Source: an uncultured Lachnospiraceae bacterium
Lineage (GTDB): Bacteria; Bacillota; Clostridia; Lachnospirales; Lachnospiraceae
DNA: 64,000 nucleotides
NCBI GenBank assembly: GCA_934343915.1
Contig: CAKRIL010000005.1
Span: 1 to 64,000, forward strand
Reading direction: 5' to 3'
Positions 25,444 through 34,600 of the stretch are shown here, in pieces (position 1 is the first letter of the stretch; the number at the start of each line of letters is the position of its first letter). The notes under the pieces were generated by a model. It worked only from the letters and a program-made list of their open reading frames with translations. It was not told the origin of the DNA and made no database searches. The translations under genes and the position numbers were made by a program.

Positions 25444-26517
25444 ATGTTGAAGGTTGGTATGCTTACCAGCGGCGGAGACTGTCAGGCACTCAATGCCGCT
25501 ATGAGAGGTGTTGCGAAGTCCCTTTACAGAGCTGTTGAGGATGTAGAGATTATCGGATTTGAAGAAGGCTACAAGGGACTTATATACGGCGATTTCAGGG
25601 TTATGAAAAAAAGCGATTTTTCAGGGATTCTTACAGAGGGCGGCACCATAATCGGAAGCTCCAGACAACCGTTCAAGATGATGCGTGTACCTGATGATAA
25701 CGGACTTGACAAGGTTGAGGCGATGAAGAAGAATTATAAGTCGCTCGGTCTTGACTGCCTTGTGATTCTCGGAGGCAACGGAACGCATAAGACCGCGAAT
25801 CTCTTAAGTGAGGAGGGTCTTAACATCGTCACGCTGCCTAAGACAATAGATAATGACCTCTGGGGAACGGATATGACCTTCGGCTTTCAGAGTGCGGTCA
25901 ATATTGCAACCAATGCGATAGACTGCATTCATACCACGGCATCATCACATGGAAGAGTATTTATCGTGGAGGTTATGGGACATAAGGTAGGCTGGCTCAC
26001 GCTTCATGCAGGTATTGCGGGCGGCGCGGACATCATTCTCATACCGGAGATACCTTATGATATTAAGTCGGTTGTAGCGGCGCTTAACAGAAGAACGAAG
26101 GCGGGCAAGAACTTCTCGATTCTTGCGGTTGCCGAGGGCGCAATATCCAAGGAGGATGCGGCGCTTCCTAAGAAGGAGCTTAAGCAGAAGCTTAAGGACA
26201 ACCCTTATCCGTCAGTGTCGTACAAGATTGGAAGTGAGATTCAGGAGCTCACGGGTCAGGAAGTACGAATCACGGTTCCGGGACATACGCAGCGAGGCGG
26301 AAGCCCATGCCCTTACGACAGAGTGCTGGCATCAAGACTCGGAGCTGCGGCAGCAGGACTTATTCTCAATAAGGAATACGGACACATGGTTGGAATTAAG
26401 AATGGTGAGATTGTCAAGGTTCCTCTTGCCGATGTTGCGGGCAAGCTTAAGATGGTTGACCCTGATGCGTCAATTATAAGCGAGGCGAAGATGCTCGGAA
26501 TAAGCTTCGGAGATTAA
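25444..26517 (+). CDS. pfkA: 6-phosphofructokinase (ATP-type by donor-site residue)
   Basis: It phosphorylates fructose 6-phosphate in glycolysis. The 357-residue protein begins MLKVGMLTSGGDCQALNAAM, with substrate loop LPKTIDNDLWGTD and MGHKVGWLTLHAG. The donor-site motif is GGNGTHKTA: glycine at the position that is Asp in PPi enzymes, with Lys in PKTIDND, as in the ATP-using group of mixed (group III) PFKs. So ATP is the predicted donor. The start at 25444 has GAAAGGAAGG upstream; an extension to 25411 lacks support. A second, PPi-type enzyme is encoded at 54875-56110. Confidence 0.93.
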   Translation: MLKVGMLTSGGDCQALNAAMRGVAKSLYRAVEDVEIIGFEEGYKGLIYGDFRVMKKSDFSGILTEGGTIIGSSRQPFKMMRVPDDNGLDKVEAMKKNYKSLGLDCLVILGGNGTHKTANLLSEEGLNIVTLPKTIDNDLWGTDMTFGFQSAVNIATNAIDCIHTTASSHGRVFIVEVMGHKVGWLTLHAGIAGGADIILIPEIPYDIKSVVAALNRRTKAGKNFSILAVAEGAISKEDAALPKKELKQKLKDNPYPSVSYKIGSEIQELTGQEVRITVPGHTQRGGSPCPYDRVLASRLGAAAAGLILNKEYGHMVGIKNGEIVKVPLADVAGKLKMVDPDASIISEAKMLGISFGD

Positions 26518-26540
26518 TGCCTCAGGTTCAGGAGTAATTT

Positions 26541-28151
26541 ATGTCATATACAGCTTTATATAGAAAATGGAGACCGGCGACCTTTGATGAGGTTAAGGGA
26601 CAGGATCATATTGTTACCACACTGAAGAATCAGATAAAGAATGACAGAATCGGTCATGCCTATCTGTTCTGCGGTACAAGAGGTACCGGTAAAACGTCGG
26701 TTGCCAAGATTTTTGCGAAGGCGGTCAACTGTGCCAATCCGGTTGACGGAAACCCGTGCGGCGAGTGTGAGGTGTGCCGTGCGGTGGCTGCGGGAGCGAG
26801 TATGAATGTCATTGAGATTGATGCCGCCTCCAACAACGGCGTTGACAACATCCGTGAGATTAAGGAGGAGGTAGCATACCCGCCTACGCAGGGACGCTTC
26901 AAGGTATATATAATCGATGAGGTTCATATGCTTTCAATAGGAGCGTTCAATGCGCTTTTAAAGACCTTGGAGGAGCCTCCGGCATATGTTATATTCATTC
27001 TTGCCACAACCGAGGCTCACAAGATTCCGATTACCATTCTCTCGAGATGTCAGAGATATGATTTTAAGCGTATCTCAATAGATACCATAAGCGCGAGGCT
27101 TTCAGAGCTTATGAAGGCGGAGGGCATAGCGGCAGATGAGAGAGCACTAAGATATGTCGCCAAGGCGGCGGACGGCTCCATGCGAGATGCGTTGAGCCTT
27201 CTTGACCAGTGCCTTGCCTTCTATATGGGACAGGAGCTTAAGTATGAGAATGTCCTTGATGTGCTCGGTGCGGTTGATACGGAAGTGTTTTCCGACTTTT
27301 TCAGGGGAGTGATTGACGGCGATGCGATTGGGCTCATTCACAAGCTTGAGCAGATAATAATTGACGGAAGGGATCTGAGCCAGTTCGTCAATGATTTTAC
27401 ATGGTATCTTCGTAATCTCATGCTTCTCCGGTCGGCTGCGGATGCATCGGACGTGCTTGAAATGTCCGAGGGGAACATTAAGATTCTTAAGGAGGATGCA
27501 GCGCGGACGGATTTGAATGGAATAATGCGCTATATCAGGGTGTTCTCAGAGCTGTCGGGACAGCTTAAGAATTCAAGCCAGAAGAGAGTCATGGTTGAGG
27601 TGGCGCTTATTAAGCTTACGCGCCCTTCTATGGAGAAGGGACTTGATTCCGTGCTTGACAGAATCAAGGTGCTTGAAAGGCAGATGGAGAGCGGACTTCA
27701 GGCTGCTGCGAGGGCAATAGCGGCAGGTGATGCTTCGGCGGCAACGGGTGCCGGGAGTGCAGGTGCCGCACAGCAGGGAGCGGCAGAAGTCACGGAACAG
27801 AAAAAGCGCGTGGTGAAGCCGGCACGTTCGGAGGATATAACGGCAGTTATACAGAACTGGCGCGGTATCTGCAACGGGCTTGCAATGTCGCTTAAGCCTA
27901 TCCTTGAGCATTACACGACCAAGGCTAACGGCGGAGGCAACAAGCTCCAGCTAATATACGACAATGATACCTACTACTCGATTGTGTCAACGCCTGAGAA
28001 TATTCAGACCATTAAGAATGTTATAGCAGATAAGACCGGACTTGATATGGAGATTGAGGTCATAAGGCTGCAGGGCGGTGCGGACGCATCGGAGGAATAT
28101 GATACACTCGAGGATTTATGTAAAATGAACATCGAGGAAGAGGATTTTTAA
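26541..28151 (+). CDS. dnaX: DNA polymerase III subunits gamma/tau
   Basis: DnaX is the clamp-loader ATPase of the replisome. The 536-residue protein starts MSYTALYRKWRPATFDEVKG, has Walker A GTRGTGKTS at about 46-54, a four-Cys zinc site (C64, C73, C76, C79 region: CANPVDGNPCGECEVC), Walker B IIDEVHML and sensor 1 LATTEAHKIP. An Ala/Gly-rich linker near 395-420 leads to the tau-specific C-terminal domain. It is followed by ybaB and recR, the usual order in Firmicutes. No SRP RNA gene, often found near dnaX, was recognised here. Confidence 0.97.
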   Translation: MSYTALYRKWRPATFDEVKGQDHIVTTLKNQIKNDRIGHAYLFCGTRGTGKTSVAKIFAKAVNCANPVDGNPCGECEVCRAVAAGASMNVIEIDAASNNGVDNIREIKEEVAYPPTQGRFKVYIIDEVHMLSIGAFNALLKTLEEPPAYVIFILATTEAHKIPITILSRCQRYDFKRISIDTISARLSELMKAEGIAADERALRYVAKAADGSMRDALSLLDQCLAFYMGQELKYENVLDVLGAVDTEVFSDFFRGVIDGDAIGLIHKLEQIIIDGRDLSQFVNDFTWYLRNLMLLRSAADASDVLEMSEGNIKILKEDAARTDLNGIMRYIRVFSELSGQLKNSSQKRVMVEVALIKLTRPSMEKGLDSVLDRIKVLERQMESGLQAAARAIAAGDASAATGAGSAGAAQQGAAEVTEQKKRVVKPARSEDITAVIQNWRGICNGLAMSLKPILEHYTTKANGGGNKLQLIYDNDTYYSIVSTPENIQTIKNVIADKTGLDMEIEVIRLQGGADASEEYDTLEDLCKMNIEEEDF

Positions 28152-28255
28152 TTTCAATATCTCATGCAGATAAAGCCAATTTACAGAGTATAAGAGTTAT
28201 ATTTTTTTATTGGTTTTATAATAAATAATATCTAAGAAATATAAAGGAGACCGTT

Positions 28256-28612
28256 ATGGCAAAAAGAGGAGGCTTTCCGGGAGGCGCAATGCCCGGCAAT
28301 ATGAATAATCTGATGAAGCAGGCACAGAGAATGCAGCGTCAGATGGAGGAGACCACAAAGGAGCTTGAGGAGAAGGAGATAACAGCATCTGCCGGAGGCG
28401 GTGCGGTATCCGTGACAGTATCCGGAAAGAAAGAGGTTACCAAGGTAAAGATTGATCCTGAGGCAGTTGATACAGACGATATCGAGATGTTAGAGGATAT
28501 GATTATGGCTGCAACCAACGAGGCACTCAGACAGATTGAGGAGCTTTCACAGGAGTCCATGGCTAAGATTACCGGAGGACTCGGCGGTCTTGGAGGAGGC
28601 TTCCCATTCTAA
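28256..28612 (+). CDS. ybaB: YbaB/EbfC nucleoid-associated protein
   Basis: This small DNA-binding protein coats the nucleoid and usually lies between dnaX and recR. The 118-residue protein has a Gly/Met-rich N-terminus, the helix NNLMKQAQRMQRQMEETTKELEE (shown in part), the beta strands AGGGAVSVTVSGKKEV and the C-terminal helix, then a Gly-rich tail. AAAGGAGACCGTT precedes the ATG. Its stop codon overlaps the recR start by one base. Confidence 0.95.
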   Translation: MAKRGGFPGGAMPGNMNNLMKQAQRMQRQMEETTKELEEKEITASAGGGAVSVTVSGKKEVTKVKIDPEAVDTDDIEMLEDMIMAATNEALRQIEELSQESMAKITGGLGGLGGGFPF

Positions 28613-29208
28613 TGGAATACTATGGAAGTCAGATAAATAAGCTTATCGAGGAGCTGTCAAGGCTTCCCGGTATAGGAGCTAAGTCTGCACAGAGACTTGC
28701 ATTCCACATTATAGGTATGCCGCGGGAGCAGGTTGAGAGCCTCTCATCGGCTATCGTGAATGCCAAGACGAACGTAAGATATTGCAGCTGCTGTTACACA
28801 CTTACGGATGAGGAGCTGTGTCCTATATGCCGCAATCCCAACCGTAATCACAGGGTTATCATGGTTGTGGAGAATACAAGGGATATGGCTGCCTATGAAA
28901 AGACACAGAAGTACGATGGCGTATACCATGTGCTTCACGGCGCAATATCACCTATGCTCGGAATAGGGCCTAACGACATCAAGCTGAAGGAGCTTATGAA
29001 GCGCCTTGAGGAGGATGTTGATGAGGTGATTATCGCGACCAATTCAAGTCTTGAAGGTGAGACCACGGCAATGTACATAAGCAAGCTTGTCAAACCTACC
29101 GGAATCAAGGTAAGCCGTATAGCAAGCGGTGTCCCGGTCGGCGGAGACCTTGAGAATATTGATGAGGTCACACTGCTCAGGGCACTTGAGGGAAGGACGC
29201 TGTTATAG
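28612..29208 (+). CDS. recR: Recombination protein RecR
   Basis: RecR works with RecF/RecO to load RecA at gaps. The 198-residue protein has a helix-hairpin-helix (LPGIGAKSAQRLAFHI), a four-Cys zinc finger (CSCC...CPIC near residues 58-75), a Toprim domain with VVENTRDM, and the C-terminal KPTGIKVSRIASGVPVGGDL. It overlaps the ybaB stop codon (TAATG), so translation is coupled. Confidence 0.98.
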   Translation: MEYYGSQINKLIEELSRLPGIGAKSAQRLAFHIIGMPREQVESLSSAIVNAKTNVRYCSCCYTLTDEELCPICRNPNRNHRVIMVVENTRDMAAYEKTQKYDGVYHVLHGAISPMLGIGPNDIKLKELMKRLEEDVDEVIIATNSSLEGETTAMYISKLVKPTGIKVSRIASGVPVGGDLENIDEVTLLRALEGRTLL

Positions 29209-29230
29209 AGGGAATTAAGCTTACAATCCC

Positions 29231-29259
29231 TTGCCATCCCCATCCCCTTGCGGTATAAT
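29231..29259 (+). promoter_or_regulatory. Promoter of the Jet-like SMC operon
   Basis: TTGCCA (29231-29236), exactly 17 bases, and TATAAT (29254-29259), 32 bases before the first start codon. This shows the operon can be transcribed independently of recR. Confidence 0.7.
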
Positions 29260-29291
29260 AATCTCTATGAATGTAGAAGAGGTTATCGTGA

Positions 29292-30857
29292 ATGCCGCAG
29301 GAAAATATTTTAGTTAATGATATAATTACAGACCACAGAGAGCGTATGCTGAACCTTAAGAAGTATTATCCGTTCTTCAAGCTGTCGGAGGTGTCCTTTT
29401 CATGGTACAAGGAGGGCATATACGACAGCCTTGACATGGGATATATTCTTATGGCGGTGCTGCGCTTTTTTATTGAGGAAAATAACTTTAAGGAGAGGGA
29501 TGTGACATACGCGGAGTATGCTGCCTTCATGAGCCGCTGCATCAGACGTGATTTTCAGCTCAATCCGCCGCAGGGCGATATGAGCATACTTGTCGACTAT
29601 ATATTTGACAAGCTTAAGAACGACGGCAAGCCATTCGTGTTCCACTATTTCGACCCGGTTGACAGAAAGAAAAAGATATCAAGAGTAAGGCTCATCGAGA
29701 GCAGAATTGAGGACGGAACGGTATGGTATTCAATCAGTGCAGAGGGCATAGAATTCTATCTTGATACCAAGGAAATCAGGGATGAGAGCAGGATAAGCGT
29801 GGAGCAGCTCCTCCTTGAAAAGATGATACAGTCGAAGGACTTCAAGGGCGGAACGGACGTTGTAAGGCGTATTAACAAGGAAGTGGACAGGCTGTGGGTG
29901 AAGAAGAATCAGGTTATGTCACTTCTGTCGGCTGACGTATTCACGGGACTTGAGGCGTATGAGGAATTTTTCAGTACGGGAATAAGATGGTTCGATGAGG
30001 AGCAGAAGCTTTTCGTGAAGAATTCAGACCTCATTGATGCCGCGCAGAGAAAGGCGGAGACAGATAAGGGCAATGATGATTACGGCTCATATCTTAAGAT
30101 AACGGGCGAGATATATCAGCTTGACACGGAGCTTAAGATTGCCATGAACAATCATCTTAAGCTGTTGGCGGCTTGTACACAGCTTGGAATAATGGCGGAT
30201 GAGATGGTGAAGAAAGCGAAGCTTGGAAGATTAAGACCGAGCTTCGATTTCAGGAATGCACTTGAGCTTGCGATGAAGAAGGACGATATTGCTCTTCTAG
30301 GCAGTCTGGTACGCCCGGTCATGGGACTTAAGCTTAACAAGACTTTTCCGATTGCAAGACTTGAGGATATGATAACGTACAGACCCGAGAGAGAGGAACA
30401 GGCGGAACGCATTGAGAGCACGGCGGTCGAGAATATAGTGTATGATGACGAGCTTGAGGATGAGCGGATCAGGAACAATTATGCGACACTTATAAAGCTG
30501 CTGCTTGGTATGCTTAAGCGCCGCGACAGCTTTGATCTGCGCACCTTCAATGAGACGGCTGCGAAGATACTGGGGGCTTCTCTTTTTGAGAATGGGGACT
30601 ACTATTCATTTCTTGTGCATCTGTGCCAGAAGAAGGAGTATCTGTTCGAGGCTGACAGACAGGGCATGGAGACATTCCTTGATGAGATATTCAGGGATTG
30701 TGCGGCGAAGGAAGAATATTCGGAATATCTGGGGATGCATTTTGCCATTGAACCGGCAGGTGATGACGAGATAGAGATAAGTGCGAACTCACAGGATAAT
30801 GCTTTGCCGTTCACAATAAGCAATATTCATTTTGAAAATATACACGATACACAATAA
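29292..30857 (+). CDS. JetA-like (kleisin, MukF-like) subunit of an SMC complex
   Basis: The 521-residue protein resembles the family known as JetA/DUF5716, the kleisin-type subunit of Wadjet and related MukBEF-like complexes; I recognise it by pattern and by its partners. The N-terminal 150 residues look like winged-helix domains (MGYILMAVLRFFIEEN; YAAFMSRCIRRDF), the middle is helical with long charged segments, and the C-terminal 130 residues form another compact helical domain. It probably bridges the heads of the SMC protein encoded two genes downstream. Weak ribosome site (GAGG, 11 bases before ATG). First gene of a four-gene operon with its own promoter. Confidence 0.7.
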   Translation: MPQENILVNDIITDHRERMLNLKKYYPFFKLSEVSFSWYKEGIYDSLDMGYILMAVLRFFIEENNFKERDVTYAEYAAFMSRCIRRDFQLNPPQGDMSILVDYIFDKLKNDGKPFVFHYFDPVDRKKKISRVRLIESRIEDGTVWYSISAEGIEFYLDTKEIRDESRISVEQLLLEKMIQSKDFKGGTDVVRRINKEVDRLWVKKNQVMSLLSADVFTGLEAYEEFFSTGIRWFDEEQKLFVKNSDLIDAAQRKAETDKGNDDYGSYLKITGEIYQLDTELKIAMNNHLKLLAACTQLGIMADEMVKKAKLGRLRPSFDFRNALELAMKKDDIALLGSLVRPVMGLKLNKTFPIARLEDMITYRPEREEQAERIESTAVENIVYDDELEDERIRNNYATLIKLLLGMLKRRDSFDLRTFNETAAKILGASLFENGDYYSFLVHLCQKKEYLFEADRQGMETFLDEIFRDCAAKEEYSEYLGMHFAIEPAGDDEIEISANSQDNALPFTISNIHFENIHDTQ

Positions 30858-30891
30858 CAGTGCCGATAACGGCTGATGGAAAGGAAAGACG

Positions 30892-31617
30892 ATGGAAGAC
30901 CGCAACTTGGAAAAAGCTCTTGAAATTGCCGCAGCACTCATAAGAGGTGAGGCGGTAAGCGCAAATGAGAATGTTGCACTGTACGAGGAGTATTCATCCA
31001 ATTCTCAGGTATATGATTCGCTGAGACTTATTTTGAAGAAGTTCGACATGGAGCTGTATGAATATAATAATGCCCTGTTTGTGAGTGCCGGTGAGGACAA
31101 CAGAAGCTTCGGCTTCACCAACGAGGAGCTAAGACGCGCCCTTGGTGTGAAGGTCAACAAGGAATTGTTTTTATGTTATCTTATAACATACTGCACGATG
31201 ACAGAATTCTACAAGACATCGGGAAATTACACCTACACGGAGTTCGTAAGACATGAGGAGGTTATAAGGGCGGTGGATAATGTGCTTGCCAATGTTATTG
31301 ACCACTCTGCGGGACTTGTGCTTGATGAGGTCGAGGAGAACAGCTTTAAGACGCTTGCACTTTTATGGGATGAGCTTCCCGTGACCTCCACGGATGATAT
31401 ACAGGGGCAGAGGGCTGCACGCAATTCCAAGACGGGATATGTTAAGCTCACGTTTAACTTTTTGGTAAGCCAGGGGCTCTTTATAGAGAATCAGGGCAAG
31501 TATTATCCTACTGACAGATTCAAGGCTATGGCGGAGAACTATTACAGCAGCAACCGCGGAAGACTATATGAGATATTGACGCAGGAGAACAAGGAGGAAG
31601 AAAATGCCGCAGATTAA
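30892..31617 (+). CDS. JetB-like (MukE-like, DUF6063-type) subunit
   Basis: The 241-residue protein lies between the kleisin-like and SMC-like genes, the position of MukE/JetB, small winged-helix proteins that bind the kleisin. It is mostly helical, with a conserved-looking centre (FLCYLITYCTMTEFYKTSG) and a C-terminal winged-helix-like part (KTGYVKLTFNFLVSQGLF). GGAAAGGAAAGACG precedes the ATG. Its end overlaps the SMC gene by 14 bases. Direct sequence similarity to MukE is not visible to me; the call rests on context. Confidence 0.6.
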   Translation: MEDRNLEKALEIAAALIRGEAVSANENVALYEEYSSNSQVYDSLRLILKKFDMELYEYNNALFVSAGEDNRSFGFTNEELRRALGVKVNKELFLCYLITYCTMTEFYKTSGNYTYTEFVRHEEVIRAVDNVLANVIDHSAGLVLDEVEENSFKTLALLWDELPVTSTDDIQGQRAARNSKTGYVKLTFNFLVSQGLFIENQGKYYPTDRFKAMAENYYSSNRGRLYEILTQENKEEENAAD

Positions 31618-34600
31618 CAGAATCAGGGTAAACAACATAAAATACAATTTCGGCACGCAGTATTATGACGATTTCCTCATGCGCTTTTCGTGCAAAAATA
31701 CAATATACGACCTTGCCAACGGAGGCGGCAAGAGTGTGCTTATGCTGCTGCTTTTACAGACCATGCTGCCTAACTGTACGCTCGATGAGAAGCAGCCTGT
31801 CGAGAAGCTGTTTGCTGCGGCGGGCGGAAGCACCACGATACATTCGCTTGTGGAGTGGAAGCTTGATTCCTGTGATGTTAAGAACGGGTATAAATATATG
31901 ACCTGCGGCTTCTGTGCGCGCAAGGCAAGAGCCGGTGAGGATGAGGAGGATAATGCCAAGGGAGCAGGAATAGAGTACTTTAACTACTGTATTTTTTACA
32001 GGGAATTCGGTGACAATGATATCAAGAATCTTCCGCTCTCGAACGGGACGGAGAGAATCACATATAACGGACTTAAGGCATATCTGCGCGACCTTGAGAA
32101 GAAGGATTTCGGTGTTAAGGTTAAGCTCTTTGAGAGAAAGGGAGATTATCTGAGCTTCATAAATGACTATGGAATATATGAGAGCCATTGGGAGCTTGTG
32201 AGGGGAATCAATAAGACCGAGGGACATGTCCGCACATATTTTGAGAGTAATTATAAGACCACAAGGAAGGTCGTTGAGGACCTTTTAATCGAGGAGATAA
32301 TAGAAAAGTCGTACAACAACCGCATAAGGGGCGGCAACGGCGATGATGAGATGGCTAAGACCCTGCTTGAGATAAAGGATAAGCTCTTGGAGCTTGCAAG
32401 ACGCAGGGAGGATATTGACAATTATGAGAAGGAGCTTGCACTGTTAAATGAATTTTCGTCCAAGGTTAATGACTTTGGCGATGTATTTGCACGCAAGGAG
32501 GCGGGTAAGAGCACTCTTTTTAAGTATCTGTTCATGGCAGGTGCGCAGGTGGCAAAGAAGGAGAATCAGGCTTCAAAAATTGCGGATGAGCTTACCGCAC
32601 TCAAGGCTGATAAGGACGCACAGGAGAGACTTATAGCCGCCGCACTCATAGCAGAGGAGGAGGCAGGGCTTAAGGATATAAGGGAGCTCGTTGGCAGCCT
32701 TACCGAGAGATATGGTGCAGTGTCCGCTGAGTATGAGAAGAGCCGTGAAGAACTTGAAATGTCCTATGCGGCGGAGGATTATGCCGATTATGTCAAGCAG
32801 GAAAAGGAGCTTGCACAGCTCAAGGAATATATGGATAACCGCCATAAGGACAGAAGCGAGATAACGGACGAGATGAAGAGACTCGCCTCGGCAAAGCATC
32901 TGTATATGTCGCGTGAGCTTGAGGAGAACGAGAAGTCCCTTAATGACCTGCTCGGAAGAGAGCGGGAGAGCAGGGAAGCACTGGAGAATCTTGATGAGAA
33001 CTACCGTGTTAAGGATAATGAGTGCGCAAGGACCGAGGGAATTATATCAGGTCTTAAAAAGCAGGCCGAGGAGCTTGAGAACGGTATAAAGAACAAGCTG
33101 TCACAGACACCGCTTCTCATAGTGGAGAATGCGGCTGACGAGGTACACAGCTATGAGGAGAAGACAGAAGCCTTAAGAAACAGGCTTGTCACTCTTGCGG
33201 ATGAGGAGGAGCAGCTTAAGACTAAGAAGGATGGCTGTGTAAGGGAGCGTGCTCAGACGGATGCGGCACTTGATATGGCGGCACAGAATCTTGACAGAAT
33301 CAGCGCACAGCTTACGGCGGCAAGGCAGAAGGAGAATGAGCTGGCGGCACTTGGAAAGGTGTATGGAGAGCCTAATCATGAGAAGCTTTCGGCTGTTCTC
33401 GGACGCTTCTATGACAGCATGCTTGCACAGAGGGAGCAGCTTAAGAAGAAGGCTGATTCCATGAGGGAGTATATAAGCTCGATTGAGAACCTAAGACCTG
33501 TTGACACCAAGGGGGTGCAGGAGCTGTGTGAATATCTCCAGAGCAGATATGATGGAAGTGTTATGAGCGGTGCCGAGTATCTGAGGGAAAAGAGCAGCGA
33601 CGAGTGTGCAGTGCTCGCAGGGCGTTATCCTTATCTTCCGTATTCAGTGCTTGCGGGTGATGATTACGAGAGCATCTGCCGGGACAGAAATGTTATGACA
33701 ATGGACTGCGGTGTGGTTCCGATTATAAGGCTTGAAGCCGTCGAAGCGGCAGCAGCCGAGACAGATGCGGACACACCGGATGTGAATGATAATATGTATA
33801 TGCTTGCATGCCGTGACCTGTCATTTATATATGATGAGGCGGGAAGACTCTCGGGAATCAGAAAGGCATCTGAGGAGCTTGACCAGACAACGCTCGAGCT
33901 CACAAGACTTGAGGACAGGCTTGCAGTGGTAAGGGCAGATTATGAGCGCGTGAGCGGATATGTATGTGCCGGCGGCGAGAGCGCTGCTGAGCTTGAAGCA
34001 AGGCTTGGAAAAGAGAAGTACAGTGAGAGCAGTCTCAGGGAAAAGGCTGACAAGCTTCGTGAGGTGTATGACACCTTTAACGGCAGGGAGGCTGAGCTTG
34101 CAGAACGCAGAAGCCGAATCGAGGCTGAGCTTGCCGATGCTGTGAGAATAAAGGAGAGCCTTGCGGATATAGCAGAGCTTAATTCAAATCTTGCCGAATG
34201 CAATCTGGAGATTAAAAAGAATGAAGTCGTTCGTGAGGCGGCTGTCAAGGCAAGAAAGCTGTCAAAGGAGCTGCATGAGGGCAGGGAGAGAGCTTACAAC
34301 GAGCTTATTTTAAGGCGCACGGGAATACAGAAGAATATTGAGTCTCTTAAGACGGTATGGGAGATGTATGAGCCGTATTATGAAGAGTCACAGGCGGAGG
34401 CTGAGGTTAAAATGGCACCTGCATCAGAGCTTGATGCACGATTTACGGCACTTCGTTCATTGCTTAACGAGGAGCTTGGAGACCTTGCGGATAAGGAAAG
34501 ACTCATGGAGAACTGTCGAAGTGCCATGGATAAGGCGCTTCGTTCAATGTCACACAGAGGAATGACACTTGAGCGTGCCGCAGAGCTTGATGCACAGGGT

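Noticed and set aside
28152..28255. Possible SRP RNA or other RNA gene near dnaX
   Set aside because: The gap after dnaX is only about 100 AT-rich bases and shows none of the conserved SRP RNA helices.
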